From Fusicatenibacter saccharivorans (lineage in GTDB: Bacteria; Bacillota; Clostridia; Lachnospirales; Lachnospiraceae): a stretch of DNA of 64,000 nt. The position numbers and the translations under genes were made by a program. The stretch covers positions 285,582 through 349,581 of the forward strand of contig NZ_JADNOP010000001.1 of NCBI RefSeq assembly GCF_015557635.1, given 5' to 3'. The notes beneath the pieces are model-generated. The model was not told the origin of the DNA and did no database searches. It worked only from the letters and a program-made list of their open reading frames with translations. Positions 43,002-51,901 of this stretch are shown piece by piece. The stretch's first letter is position 1, and every line of letters begins with the position of its first letter.

Positions 43002-44349
43002 ACATTGTTCTCCTTCTGTGTATCGTCTCCTGGTTTTCCTCCACAACGGCTTTCACCAGGTCGCTGCCCGGCTCATCGATAATCTGTACCGGTGTTTTCA
43101 GGCGCTCTTCCACCTCTTCCACCGTCACATCGTCGAGAAAGACGTTTTTTCCCGAACGGAGCATGTTGCACGGAAGCAGCAGGCAGTCGCCAAGATCTCT
43201 TCCCTCTAACTGCTCCATCAGATCCTTTCCGGTAATCAGACCGGATACGGTAATGGATTCTCCAAAGAAATAGTTGATAATCGTGACAACCTCCGCCTGT
43301 ACATTCGGATATTTTTCACGAATTTTCTGCATGTGTTTTTCCAACGACGGCGCCGCAGCTTTTCCGGTCGCAATCGTTACATGGCGGTGACGGTCATCCC
43401 CTTCTCGTTTCGAAAGTTCTTCCGCAACCTCGTCCTCCAGAAGCCGGAGCATTCCCACTCCGTTTTCCAGCTGGATATAGCCATCGTAATTTTCCTCCTC
43501 CGGGATCGGCTCTCCCGCCAGCAGATACCATTCATCACCAGCATGGATAAAGTGAAGTCCCCACTGTTCATACAGCTTTTTCTGCCATTTGTGAATCGTG
43601 GCAAGAACTTCTTTTGCATCCTCCCTGGTAAACGGTTCCAGAGGCGCCAGTCCGTCGCGGTACTTCGAAAGTCCGACCGGGACAACCGAAACACTTTTCA
43701 GATGCGGCAGATATTTTGACAGATCCGAAATACTGCGCTCCAGCTCTGCGCCGTCGTTGTATCCCTTGCAGAGCACAATCTGTCCATTCATCTCGATTCC
43801 CGCCTCGTAAAGGCGCTGGACCTTCGGAAAGATATTGCCCGCAAAACGGTTGTGCAGCATTTTGCAGCGGAGCTCCGGGTTCGTTGTCTGGAACGAAATA
43901 TTGATCGGTGCCAGATGGTAGCGGATAATCCGGTCGATATCGTGGTCGCTCATGTTGGTCAGTGTAATATAGTTTCCCTGCAGGAAGGACAGACGCGAAT
44001 CGTCATCCTTAAAATACAAGGTGGGACGCATTCCCGGCGGCATCTGATCGATGAAACAGAAAATGCAGTTGTTGCTGCAGGAACGGTACTGATCCATGAA
44101 CTCGTTCTCGAATGTGATGCCGATTTCCTCGTCGTACTCTTTTTCAATCTCCAGATCCCATTCTTCCCCGTTTTTCTTCCGGATCGTGAGTTCCAGATAG
44201 GAGTCGTTGGTCTGGAAATGGTAATCAAAAACGTCCTCGATTTCTTCCCCGTTGACACGAAGCAGTTCGTCTCCCGGTTCCAGTTCAAGCTCTTCGGCAA
44301 TACTGCCCGGTTCTATTTTCTTTATGATGTGTTTCGTTTTGTTTTTCAC
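42955..44349 (-). CDS. DUF512 family radical SAM protein
   Basis: A 464-residue protein with an N-terminal PDZ-like domain (about 1-70: [28 protein letters not shown]), a radical-SAM-type cluster CSNNCIFCF (about 93-101) and the DUF512 C-terminal region. The family is conserved in Clostridia beside der; its reaction is unknown. The start is probably GTG 44349, which lacks a good ribosome site. The 3' end overlaps der, implying coupled expression. Confidence 0.85.
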   Translation of the reverse strand: MKNKTKHIIKKIEPGSIAEELELEPGDELLRVNGEEIEDVFDYHFQTNDSYLELTIRKKNGEEWDLEIEKEYDEEIGITFENEFMDQYRSCSNNCIFCFIDQMPPGMRPTLYFKDDDSRLSFLQGNYITLTNMSDHDIDRIIRYHLAPINISFQTTNPELRCKMLHNRFAGNIFPKVQRLYEAGIEMNGQIVLCKGYNDGAELERSISDLSKYLPHLKSVSVVPVGLSKYRDGLAPLEPFTREDAKEVLATIHKWQKKLYEQWGLHFIHAGDEWYLLAGEPIPEEENYDGYIQLENGVGMLRLLEDEVAEELSKREGDDRHRHVTIATGKAAAPSLEKHMQKIREKYPNVQAEVVTIINYFFGESITVSGLITGKDLMEQLEGRDLGDCLLLPCNMLRSGKNVFLDDVTVEEVEERLKTPVQIIDEPGSDLVKAVVEENQETIHRRRTMYEQADCSNCGPAERG

Positions 44350-44484
44350 AGATATTACGTTATGGCCTTTCCTTTTCCTTCATTTTCTGTCCGAAAGGCA
44401 GCAGAACTCTGCATAGCCAGCGGACATTCATTCATTATAATAACAACAACCTGCACAAAAAGCAAGGATTCTTTCGTTTTTTGC

Positions 44485-44514
44485 TTGACGCGCCCTTTCC
44501 CAAGATGATATAAA
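44485..44514 (+). promoter_or_regulatory. Promoter of prs
   Basis: TTGACG (44485-44490), 18-base spacer, TATAAA (44509-44514), about 45 bases before the ATG. It points away from the divergent DUF512-der operon. Confidence 0.65.
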
Positions 44515-44560
44515 TAGGAAGTAAATGGTTTGTAAAAAATGTCGATTACTGGAGGTTTGT

Positions 44561-45724
44561 ATGGCTAATTTAGATTTACTTGAAAATTCCATTCCGGTTG
44601 CTCCGTTAAAGCTCGCAGCTCTGCCGGGCAGTATGGAAATGGCAAAAAAAGTCGATTCGTATCTGGTTCAGTTCCGTAAAGAGCTCGCCGAGCGCCGCAA
44701 CGGGGTTTCCTTTTCCGGATATTCCGAGGATTCTTTTCTGATTGACTGCGAGTGCCCGCGTTTCGGTTCCGGCGAAGCAAAAGGAAAGATCAACGAATCC
44801 GTCCGCGGTGCCGATCTTTACATCCTGGTTGATGTCTGCAACTACAGCATCACTTACAAGGTCTGCGGCTACGAGAACCACATGTCACCGGATGACCATT
44901 ATCAGGATCTGAAACGTATCATCGCTGCTGCAACAGGAAAAGCACACCGGATCAACGTAATCATGCCTTTCATTTATGAAGGAAGACAGCATAAGCGCAC
45001 CAAACGTGAGTCTCTCGACTGCGCACTTGCTCTGCAGGAGCTGATGAACATGGGTGTTTCCAACTTTATCACCTTCGACGCACACGATCCTCGTGTCATG
45101 AACGCAATTCCGCTCGGCGGCTTTGACAACTTCATGCCAACCTACCAGTTTTTAAAAGCCCTTCTTCGTTCCGTTCCAGATCTGACGATCGACAACGATC
45201 ATCTGATGATCATCAGCCCGGACGAGGGAGCGATGGCGCGTGCCGTATACTTCTCCAACGTGCTCGGCGTCGATATGGGTATGTTCTATAAGAGAAGAGA
45301 TTACTCCACCATCGTAAACGGAAAGAACCCGATCGTGGCACATGAGTTTCTCGGCGATTCCGTAGCAGGAAAAGATGTTGTCATCATCGACGATATGATC
45401 TCCTCCGGTGAGAGTATGCTCGACGTTGCAAAACAGGTCAAAGAGCGCGGCGCTGACCACGTCTTTGTCTGCACCACCTTCGGCCTCTTCACCGATGGTC
45501 TGGAGAAATTCGATGCTTACTATGAGAAAGGCTATATCAGCAAAGTCATCACCACCGACCTGACCTACCGTACACCGGAACTCGTTTCCCGTCCTTGGTA
45601 TGAGCCGGCTGAGATGAGCAAATATATGGCAAGCATCATCGATACGCTTAACCACGACGTATCCGTTGCAAAAGTACAGTCTACGACAGAGAAAATCAAT
45701 AAGCTGCTGGCAAAACACAGATAA
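44561..45724 (+). CDS. prs: Ribose-phosphate pyrophosphokinase, long form
   Basis: Makes PRPP from ribose-5-phosphate and ATP for nucleotide, His and Trp synthesis. At 387 residues it is longer than the usual 315-residue enzyme, a variant seen in Clostridia; the extra length is mostly in the N-terminal half. The PRPP-binding loop is VVIIDDMISSGESM (about 276-289), with FDAHDPRVMNAIP and SPDEGAMARA upstream. ATG 44561 follows GGAGG; an earlier in-frame start lacks one. It is monocistronic on the plus strand and ends before a terminator. Confidence 0.93.
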   Translation: MANLDLLENSIPVAPLKLAALPGSMEMAKKVDSYLVQFRKELAERRNGVSFSGYSEDSFLIDCECPRFGSGEAKGKINESVRGADLYILVDVCNYSITYKVCGYENHMSPDDHYQDLKRIIAAATGKAHRINVIMPFIYEGRQHKRTKRESLDCALALQELMNMGVSNFITFDAHDPRVMNAIPLGGFDNFMPTYQFLKALLRSVPDLTIDNDHLMIISPDEGAMARAVYFSNVLGVDMGMFYKRRDYSTIVNGKNPIVAHEFLGDSVAGKDVVIIDDMISSGESMLDVAKQVKERGADHVFVCTTFGLFTDGLEKFDAYYEKGYISKVITTDLTYRTPELVSRPWYEPAEMSKYMASIIDTLNHDVSVAKVQSTTEKINKLLAKHR

Positions 45725-45754
45725 TCGATTTTGTGTCCGCCGGATGCATACAGC

Positions 45755-45790
45755 AAAAAAACGGATCTGTTTTTTCCAGGTCCGTTTTTT
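45755..45790. terminator. Bidirectional terminator between prs and pgeF
   Basis: Stem AAAAAACGGAtCTG/CAGgTCCGTTTTTT with a U-run on both strands; serves the convergent prs and pgeF genes. Confidence 0.85.
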
Positions 45791-45809
45791 GATGCTTTCT
45801 ATTCTGTTT

Positions 45810-46664
45810 TCAGACCAGGGAAAGGAATGCCGCGAGGTTTCCTCTTTTTCCCTTCGATGCACGGTGGGAATACAGGAAATCCGGGTTGCAGCAGGTGCAG
45901 AGGTTCGGCAGATGAATCTGCTTCTCCGGCACTCCTGCCGCAAGAAGGATCTGATGATTCGCCTCCCAAAGATTTAACTGGTATTTTCCATCTGGTTTTC
46001 CGCAGAACAGTTTCTCATGCAGTGTTTCCGGGAATGCTGCCCGGAACTCTTCGATCACGTCACCGCTCACCTCGTAGCATTCCTGGCAGATCGACGGGCC
46101 GACGGCTGCGATCACATCTTTTGCTTCTGTTCCAAACCGTTCGTGCATCGCATCGAGCGTTGCCTGTCCCATCTTGTGGACCGTTCCACGCCAGCCGGAA
46201 TGTGAAAGTCCAATTGCACGGTGCACCGGGTCGACAAAGTAGAGCGGCACGCAGTCCGCATAGAATGTCGCAAGTACGACGCCCGGCTCGTCAGTGATCA
46301 TACCGTCAATATCATGAAAATCGCGGTCTCTTGTCACGCCGCTGCCGCAGTCTGCTTTCGTCACATAACGGACCTTCGTTGTGTGTGCCTGATCGGAGGT
46401 AACAATGTTTTCCACTTCAAACCCCGCCGCCTCACAGAATCTTCTGTAATTCTCCCGCACATTCGCCGGATCGTCGCCGCGCGAAAAGCTGAGATTCATG
46501 CTGGAAAGATGTTCCTTACTCACCCCGCCGATCCGTGTGGAAAATGCATGGCGGATGCCCTCAATTTTCTCAATCGCCGGCCAGGTCAGATAGACCACGC
46601 CGTTTTCCGCCTCGTTGACATGCATCGTTTTTTTATCGTTTTGTTTCCATTGAATTGGTATCAT
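45810..46664 (-). CDS. pgeF: Peptidoglycan editing factor PgeF (multicopper polyphenol oxidase/laccase domain)
   Basis: A 284-residue YlmD/YfiH-family protein. In E. coli PgeF removes mis-incorporated serine from muropeptides; family members also show purine nucleosidase activity. Metal-site residues are visible in FYADCVPLYFVD (Cys/His region), GLSHSGWRGTV and TCCNPDFLYSHRA (C-terminal Cys/Cys/His). ATG 46664 follows AAAGGAG. It is the last gene of a lepB-rbgA-rnhB-yraN-pgeF series. Confidence 0.93.
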   Translation of the reverse strand: MIPIQWKQNDKKTMHVNEAENGVVYLTWPAIEKIEGIRHAFSTRIGGVSKEHLSSMNLSFSRGDDPANVRENYRRFCEAAGFEVENIVTSDQAHTTKVRYVTKADCGSGVTRDRDFHDIDGMITDEPGVVLATFYADCVPLYFVDPVHRAIGLSHSGWRGTVHKMGQATLDAMHERFGTEAKDVIAAVGPSICQECYEVSGDVIEEFRAAFPETLHEKLFCGKPDGKYQLNLWEANHQILLAAGVPEKQIHLPNLCTCCNPDFLYSHRASKGKRGNLAAFLSLV

Positions 46665-46677
46665 AAAAACTCCTTTC

Positions 46678-47040
46678 CTACCAGCCGCTCCCCTGATAAT
46701 AAAACGCGTTCGCATAGACGCGGATCTCCTCCGGTGTCTCTGCCACGACGTCGAAGCGGCAGGGCACATCCATCGGGATCTGGTGGAGCATGCGGTAGTA
46801 ATCTGCTGTTTTTGAAATTTTCTTCTGTTTCTTTCCATCCACGGCGCTTGTCGGGTCTCCGGCTGTCCGGCCGGTGCGGTATTTTACTTCGATAAAAATG
46901 TATGTGTCGTCCTGTTTTGCGATCAGGTCGATCTCACCGAAGCGGCACCGGAAATTCCGCACCAGGATGTGATATCCCAGGCTTTCCAGATATTCTGCCG
47001 CACGGCTCTCCTGTCTCGTTCCTACTTCCCGCTGATTCAA
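46678..47040 (-). CDS. yraN: YraN family endonuclease-like protein
   Basis: A 120-residue UPF0102 protein with a restriction-endonuclease-like fold: GEIDLIAKQDDTYIFIEVKYR contains the Asp and Glu-x-Lys of the PD-(D/E)xK motif (about 35-55). Its cellular role is unclear. It probably starts at TTG 47040 behind AAGGAGAGGG. It lies next to rnhB, the usual Firmicutes and Clostridia arrangement, and ends 13 bases before pgeF. Confidence 0.93.
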   Translation of the reverse strand: MNQREVGTRQESRAAEYLESLGYHILVRNFRCRFGEIDLIAKQDDTYIFIEVKYRTGRTAGDPTSAVDGKKQKKISKTADYYRMLHQIPMDVPCRFDVVAETPEEIRVYANAFYYQGSGW

Positions 47041-47074
47041 ATGCGATACCCTCTCCTTTTTTGATGCGGTGCCT

Positions 47075-47842
47075 TTACACGAAATGGCCGATAAACGACT
47101 GCCGGTGGATCGGTGACGGGCCGATTTCTTTTAAAGCAGCGATATGCTCTGCCGAACCGTAGCCCTTGTTCGATGCAAAACCGTAGCCCGGAAGCACCTT
47201 GTCGTACTCTTCCATCAGGCGGTCCCTTGTCACCTTCGCAACAATACTTGCCGCCGCAATCGAAACACTCTTGGCATCTCCCTTGATGATCGGCACCTGG
47301 CGGATGTCCACCTGCGGGATTTTCACCGCATCGTTTAAGAGCACATCCGGCTTCACGGAAAGCTTGCTGATCGCCTCCCGCATCGCCTCGTACGTTGCCT
47401 GTAAAATATTGATCTCGTCGATCCGCGCCGGGGAGGCATAGCCGATGCCGACGGCCACTGCCTCGCGCATGATCACATCGTACAGCTCGTCGCGTTTTTT
47501 GGCCGTCAGCTGCTTGGAATCGTTCAGATACAGGATTTTACTGTCGCGCGGCAGAATGACCGCACCTGCGACCACAGGGCCCGCCAGAGGGCCTCTTCCG
47601 ACCTCGTCGATGCCGCAGATCCAGCCAAGATCCTCATATTTGTGCTCGTAGATCTTCATCTGTTCCGTGCGCTCGCGCTCTTTTTTTAAGGCCTCTTCCT
47701 GTTTCTGGTATTTTTGAATCAGATTTTGTACGCCGGCACGGGAATCCTCTTCATATTCCAGATAAAGGGCGGGCAGCTCCGTCTCCGAAGCTGCCGCAAA
47801 AATTTCCCGTATGGCGGATATCGATTGTTTTTTCTCTGTCAT
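47075..47842 (-). CDS. rnhB: Ribonuclease HII
   Basis: Cleaves RNA in RNA-DNA hybrids and single ribonucleotides in DNA. The 255-residue protein has the DEDD catalytic set starting at GIDEVGRGPLAGPVVAGAV (Asp/Glu about 78-79) and SIAAASIVAKVTRD further on. An N-terminal helical, charged extension of about 70 residues precedes the core, as in many Firmicutes enzymes. ATG 47842 is chosen because GGAG lies between it and an earlier in-frame ATG. Confidence 0.97.
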   Translation of the reverse strand: MTEKKQSISAIREIFAAASETELPALYLEYEEDSRAGVQNLIQKYQKQEEALKKERERTEQMKIYEHKYEDLGWICGIDEVGRGPLAGPVVAGAVILPRDSKILYLNDSKQLTAKKRDELYDVIMREAVAVGIGYASPARIDEINILQATYEAMREAISKLSVKPDVLLNDAVKIPQVDIRQVPIIKGDAKSVSIAAASIVAKVTRDRLMEEYDKVLPGYGFASNKGYGSAEHIAALKEIGPSPIHRQSFIGHFV

Positions 47843-47878
47843 CGTTGTTCTCCGCATTTTTTATTTTGATAAATCCAT

Positions 47879-48721
47879 TTATTCCGGTTTTTCCAGCGTG
47901 ATTCTGCCGAGCTTTCCGCTCCGGAAATCATCCATCAGAAGCCGTGCTGCTTTTTCGTAATCGAGCTCATTTCCCTTTTTCAGGCAGCCGCGCACACGCG
48001 CAATCTCACCCAGGATTTCCACACGATCCGTCATGCCTTCAAAGCCAAAGCGTTTCTCCAGCGTTCCCGGATACTCTGCCGTCAGATAATCGATGACGGA
48101 CAGCGCCAGCTCCTCCACGTTCAGGATCTCATCGTTGATGGAACCGATCATCGCAAGATGCAGTCCCACCTGCTGGTCCTCAAACTTCGGCCACAGGATA
48201 CCAGGTGTGTCCAGAAGCTCCAGCTGTTTGCTCAGACGGATCCATTGTTTTCCCTTCGTGACGCCCGGTTTGTTTCCGGTTTTCGCACAGGCTCTGCCCG
48301 CATACGCATTGATAAATGTCGATTTTCCGACGTTCGGAATACCGACAACCATCGCGCGGACCGGACGGTTCAGGATGCCGCGTTTGCGGTCGCGCTCGAT
48401 TTTCTCTTTGCAGGCCTCCTGTACGGCGCTGTTAATCGCTTTCATGCCGGCTCCGGAACGGGAATTGACCTTCACAACAGAATATCCCTTTCCCTTGAAA
48501 TATTCCATCCAGGCATCGTTTCCGCGCTCATCGGCAAGGTCCGATTTGTTCAGCAGGATCAGCCGTGCTTTGTTCTTTCCAAGTTCATCTATATCCGGGT
48601 TGCGGCTCGCTGCAGGAACTCTCGCATCGACCAGCTCAATCATCAGGTCGATGAGCTTTAAGTCTTCCTGCATCTGTCTGCGGGCCTTCGTCATATGACC
48701 CGGGTACCACTGATAATTCAT
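47879..48721 (-). CDS. rbgA: Ribosome biogenesis GTPase YlqF (RbgA)
   Basis: A circularly permuted GTPase needed for late 50S assembly. The 280-residue protein has the G4 motif NKSD (about 58-61) before the G1 P-loop GIPNVGKST (about 128-136) and DTPG, which is the permuted order. N-terminal MNYQWYPGHMTKA is the family signature. It starts at ATG 48721 behind AAGGAG and lies between lepB and rnhB. Confidence 0.98.
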   Translation of the reverse strand: MNYQWYPGHMTKARRQMQEDLKLIDLMIELVDARVPAASRNPDIDELGKNKARLILLNKSDLADERGNDAWMEYFKGKGYSVVKVNSRSGAGMKAINSAVQEACKEKIERDRKRGILNRPVRAMVVGIPNVGKSTFINAYAGRACAKTGNKPGVTKGKQWIRLSKQLELLDTPGILWPKFEDQQVGLHLAMIGSINDEILNVEELALSVIDYLTAEYPGTLEKRFGFEGMTDRVEILGEIARVRGCLKKGNELDYEKAARLLMDDFRSGKLGRITLEKPE

Positions 48722-48745
48722 GTTTCTTCTCCTTCTATGCTGCGT

Positions 48746-49312
48746 TTACACGAAACCGATTTTCTTCCACGGCGAAATCGTAAACCAGAGCTTTCCGACA
48801 ATGCGGTCCGAATCCACGAGTCCCATGCCGTTGTGGCGGCTGTCCTCGCTGTTGTTCCGGTTGTCGCCGAGCACAAAGTACTGTCCCTTCCCGACCGTGA
48901 TCGGCTCGGAGGCAAGTCCCGCGTTTGTGATGGCCGGAAATTCATCTTTTTCATTATAGACTTCCCCGTTGATGAGGATCTGTCCGTCTTTGATCTGTAC
49001 CGTCTCGCCCGGCAACGCAATCACACGCTTGATGTGGATGCTCGCCTTCTTGTCCTCACTCGTCCGGAACGCGATGATATCCCCGCGTTTCGGAGAACTT
49101 AAGCGGTACCAGGCGGAGTCCATCAGCACACGCTCCCCCGGCACGAGAGTCGGCTCCATCGAGCCCTCCTGCACCACGACACTTCTGCAGAAAAACCAGG
49201 AAAATGCCGCCGCAAGAAGAATCGCTGCGATGATTTCCAGATTCCATACAAACATGGAACGGATCTTTTTCTTGTAGAAATATTCTTTTACATATCTGGT
49301 ATTCATACCCAT
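48746..49312 (-). CDS. lepB: Signal peptidase I
   Basis: Cleaves signal peptides from exported proteins. The 188-residue protein has one N-terminal transmembrane helix (about 23-42), the catalytic Ser in EGSMEPTL and catalytic Lys in HIKRVIALPGE, plus GDNRNNSEDSR near the C-terminus. ATG 49312 sits nine bases after GGAG; a second ATG two codons on is an alternative. The gene follows rplS and precedes rbgA, as in many Clostridia. Confidence 0.96.
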   Translation of the reverse strand: MGMNTRYVKEYFYKKKIRSMFVWNLEIIAAILLAAAFSWFFCRSVVVQEGSMEPTLVPGERVLMDSAWYRLSSPKRGDIIAFRTSEDKKASIHIKRVIALPGETVQIKDGQILINGEVYNEKDEFPAITNAGLASEPITVGKGQYFVLGDNRNNSEDSRHNGMGLVDSDRIVGKLWFTISPWKKIGFV

Positions 49313-49331
49313 AGTGTAATTCTCCGTAAGA

Positions 49332-49368
49332 CAAAACCGGAGAAACACAATTGCTCATGTTCCTCCGG
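49332..49368 (-). terminator. Terminator after rplS
   Basis: Stem CCGGAG(g)AAC/GTT(t)CTCCGG followed by TTTTG on the minus strand, 20-50 bases after the rplS stop and before lepB, so lepB may be read partly by read-through. Confidence 0.7.
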
Positions 49369-49387
49369 CCATCCTTTTAACGACTTA

Positions 49388-49735
49388 TTATTTTACCAGC
49401 TCTTTCACTTTCGCTGCTTTACCAACACGGTCTCTTAAGTAGTTCAGTTTCGCACGTCTTACTTTACCACGTCTGATAACTTCTACTTTCTCAACGTTCG
49501 GAGAGTGTACCGGCCATGTTTTCTCAACGCCTACGCCGTTAGAGCTCTTACGAACAGTGAAGGTCTCTTTGCTTCCGCCGCCCTGTCTTTTCAGGACAAC
49601 GCCTTCGAATACCTGGATACGCTCGCGGTTACCCTCTTTGATTTTACCGTAAACTTTAACGGTATCACCAACGCGGAACTCCGGTGCTTCTGCTTTTAAC
49701 TGTGCATCTTCGATTTTCTTAATAATGTCGTTCAT
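49388..49735 (-). CDS. rplS: 50S ribosomal protein L19
   Basis: Structural protein of the 50S subunit at the 30S interface. 115 residues, the family length, with the core [25 protein letters not shown] and the C-terminal [23 protein letters not shown] 49735 follows AAGGAG. It has its own strong promoter although it lies downstream of trmD, giving the higher expression a ribosomal protein needs. Confidence 0.98.
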   Translation of the reverse strand: MNDIIKKIEDAQLKAEAPEFRVGDTVKVYGKIKEGNRERIQVFEGVVLKRQGGGSKETFTVRKSSNGVGVEKTWPVHSPNVEKVEVIRRGKVRRAKLNYLRDRVGKAAKVKELVK

Positions 49736-49817
49736 TTCTTTATCTCCTTTTTTTACCCTGGATGTTCTTAATGCCTTTTTGCAACAGCGGACCATCTCTT
49801 TACTCACAACAAGTTAC

Positions 49818-49846
49818 ATTATACTATAATGCATCCGCAGATGCAA
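49818..49846 (-). promoter_or_regulatory. Promoter of rplS
   Basis: TTGCAT (49846-49841), 17-base spacer, TATAAT (49823-49818), overlapping the end of trmD. The 80-base leader that follows contains short pairings (GTCCGCTG..) but no clear known leader motif. Confidence 0.78.
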
Positions 49847-50948
49847 GTATTTTTTTCACTTTCCATTCGCCGCTGTACAGCAGACTGCGAAGCGCGAAAG
49901 AAAACCGCTGCAGGCCGTCCGCGGACGGTATGCCGGTAAGCCGTGCGACCAGACGGAAACCGTTTTTTTCCAGCTGCTCTTCGAGTTTTTCTTCCTCTTC
50001 TGAGAATCCGTCCGGGCACAAAAACACCAGCGGTGTTTCTTTTCCGGCAAAGCTGCGGATATACTCGCTCTTTGCTTTCATACCCTCCTCAAGCGTTCCC
50101 GGAAGCTGCAGAATCAGCAGATCATGGTCATCAAACAGATTTTTCTGTTTCCGGATCTTCTTTCGTCCGAGATCAAGGCTTACACCATAGCGTGTCATGC
50201 CTGCCAAAAGATCGTGCGCCCAGGCAGACGATTCCTCTTTTTCATTGCATGCGCAGGAAATCTGGAATGCATTTTCCAGAAGGTCCGGCCGCCGCTCGGC
50301 TGTCCGCACCAGGGATGCCTCATGACGCCACGCTTCGATCTTTTTGTGGTCACCGGAAAGAAGCACCTCCGGAACTTTTTTCTCGTGCCATGTCTCCGGT
50401 CTTGTGTAATGCGGATACTCAAGCAAGTTGTCCTGCAGCGACTCAAACTGCGAAGATTCCTCGTTGCTTAAGACACCCGGCACAAACCGCGATACCGCAT
50501 CCACCAGCACCATTGCACCGAGTTCTCCGCCTGTTAAAACATAATCCCCGATCGAGATATAGTCCGTTACCACTTCCTGCAGTACGCGGTCATCGATGCC
50601 CTCATAGTGGCCACAGAGCAGCACAAGATCGTCCTCAAGCGCCAGCTCTTCCACCATCGTCTGGTTCAGTACTTTTCCCTGCGGTGTCAGATAGACCGTG
50701 CGCGGCTTTTTCCCGATCTTTTCGGCTACCGACTGGTAGGCGCGGAACACCGGCTCCGCCTCCATGACCATGCCCGCACCGCCGCCGTACGGGTAATCGT
50801 CCACGCGGTTGAATTTATTTGCTGAAAAATCCCGGATATTCGTCGTCTCGAGGGAAATATAGCCGTTGTTGATGGCTCTTCCGAGGATGCTGGTGTGCAG
50901 CCCCTGCTCGATCATCTCCGGAAACAGCGTCAGAATATGATATTTCAT
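49824..50948 (-). CDS. trmD: tRNA (guanine37-N1)-methyltransferase with C-terminal extension
   Basis: Methylates G37 next to the anticodon, preventing frameshifts. The trefoil-knot SPOUT core is complete: DDYPYGGGAGMVM (50-62), YLTPQGKV, LLCGHYEGIDDRV (110-122), SIGDYVLTGGELGAMVLVDAVSRFVPGV (132-159) and the typical C-terminal helix HYTRPETWHEKKVPEVLLSG. The protein is 374 residues against about 240-255 for most TrmDs: residues from about 226 on form a tail of about 150 residues with no family I recognise. RimM is 18 bases upstream. Confidence 0.95.
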   Translation of the reverse strand: MKYHILTLFPEMIEQGLHTSILGRAINNGYISLETTNIRDFSANKFNRVDDYPYGGGAGMVMEAEPVFRAYQSVAEKIGKKPRTVYLTPQGKVLNQTMVEELALEDDLVLLCGHYEGIDDRVLQEVVTDYISIGDYVLTGGELGAMVLVDAVSRFVPGVLSNEESSQFESLQDNLLEYPHYTRPETWHEKKVPEVLLSGDHKKIEAWRHEASLVRTAERRPDLLENAFQISCACNEKEESSAWAHDLLAGMTRYGVSLDLGRKKIRKQKNLFDDHDLLILQLPGTLEEGMKAKSEYIRSFAGKETPLVFLCPDGFSEEEEKLEEQLEKNGFRLVARLTGIPSADGLQRFSFALRSLLYSGEWKVKKILASADAL

Positions 50949-50966
50949 CGTTCTTTACTCTCTTTA

Positions 50967-51473
50967 TCAGTCAATCAGGCCCGGAAGAAGGTGAATCGTC
51001 ATCTTCTGTTCATCCAGGTCCACATCCAGAATGCAGTCATGGATCGCCGGAATCAGAACCTCTCCGTGCTCTTTCGAATCTACAATATAGACGTCGTTCG
51101 CACCGGTCTCCATCACATCGCGGAGCGTGCCGAACAGTTCGCCGTCCTCGGTGTACATCTGCATTCCCTGCAGGTCTGCGATATAGTATTCGTCCTCTTC
51201 CAGCGGAATGGCATCCTCTCTCGTCACATAGAGGCTGCAGCCTTTATACCGTTCGATATCGTTGATGTTGTCAATTCCTTTGAATTTTACAATGGCAAGC
51301 TGTTTGAAAAAACGCACGCCAGTTACATGGAGTTCTTTTTTTTCTTTTCCTGTATCGAGAAAAACGCGGTCCAGAGAAAGAAAACGCTCCGGATCTGTCG
51401 TCGGGTATACCTTTACCTCACCGCGTACGCCGTGGGTTGTGGTAATTACGCCAATCTGCAAATATTCTTCCAT
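50967..51473 (-). CDS. rimM: 16S rRNA processing protein RimM
   Basis: Assists 30S head assembly by binding S19. The 168-residue protein has the N-terminal beta-barrel (GVITTTHGVRGEVKVYPTT) and the C-terminal PRC-barrel (YIADLQGMQMYTEDGELFGTL...VYIVDSKEHGEVLIPAI). It starts at ATG 51473 behind AAGGG, in the standard order rpsP-khpA-rimM-trmD. Confidence 0.97.
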   Translation of the reverse strand: MEEYLQIGVITTTHGVRGEVKVYPTTDPERFLSLDRVFLDTGKEKKELHVTGVRFFKQLAIVKFKGIDNINDIERYKGCSLYVTREDAIPLEEDEYYIADLQGMQMYTEDGELFGTLRDVMETGANDVYIVDSKEHGEVLIPAIHDCILDVDLDEQKMTIHLLPGLID

Positions 51474-51512
51474 TCAAAAACCCTTTCCAACCAGTTCTAC
51501 TGTGTATTGCGG

Positions 51513-51543
51513 CTTGAGAAACACGCTTTGCGAGTTTCTCAAG
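51513..51543. repeat. Perfect stem-loop next to repeat copy 2
   Basis: CTTGAGAAAC(a)CGC/GCG(a)GTTTCTCAAG with a three-base loop, directly beside the structured repeat at 51548-51600. Copy 1 of that repeat is likewise followed by a stem-loop (9181-9216), although of different sequence. Confidence 0.6.
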
Positions 51544-51547
51544 TTAT

Positions 51548-51600
51548 CGCGGCAGTCGCCAAGGTCCCGTGCAAGCACGGACTTTGTCTCGTTGCCCGCG
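51548..51600 (-). repeat. Structured repeat element, copy 2
   Basis: A 53-base relative of 9220-9273. On the minus strand it reads CGCGGGCAACGAG...CCGTGC-TT-GCACGG...GGCGACTGCCGCG. Compared with copy 1, A-U pairs have changed to G-C on both sides of the outer and tip stems, so the fold is kept. It lies between khpA and rimM in an otherwise tight operon. Confidence 0.62.
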
Positions 51601-51607
51601 TAAAGAA

Positions 51608-51640
51608 AGGAACCGGCAACAACTGTCGGTTCCTTTTCCT
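51608..51640 (-). terminator. Terminator-like stem after khpA
   Basis: Stem GGAACCGGC/GTCGGTTCC (GGAACCGAC...GCCGGTTCC on the minus strand) followed by TTTCTTT, 10 bases after the khpA stop. It would separate ffh-rpsP-khpA from rimM-trmD, at least partly. Confidence 0.65.
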
Positions 51641-51649
51641 ATCTTTTAC

Positions 51650-51880
51650 TTACTGTAAAATTTCTACGACAACTTTTCTGTCGCTCTTTGAGGAAGCTGC
51701 TTTTACAACCGTACGGATTGCTTTCGCAATGCGTCCCTGACGTCCGATGACTTTTCCCATATCTGACGGATCTACTTTGAGTTCCAGCAGAAGGTCATCA
51801 CCGCTGACGGTTTCTGTCACAACTACCTCAGATGGATGATCAACCAGAGATTTTGCAATTACTTCGATAAGTTCTTTCAT
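51650..51880 (-). CDS. khpA: KH-domain RNA-binding protein KhpA (YlqC)
   Basis: A 76-residue single KH domain with the GxxG loop in MGKVIGRQGRIAKAIRTVVKA (about 41-61). In Firmicutes KhpA pairs with KhpB (Jag) and binds many RNAs, affecting division and ribosome genes. It starts at ATG 51880 behind GGGGG, 21 bases after rpsP. Confidence 0.96.
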   Translation of the reverse strand: MKELIEVIAKSLVDHPSEVVVTETVSGDDLLLELKVDPSDMGKVIGRQGRIAKAIRTVVKAASSKSDRKVVVEILQ

Positions 51881-51901
51881 TACAAGATACCCCCGTATGA
51901 A

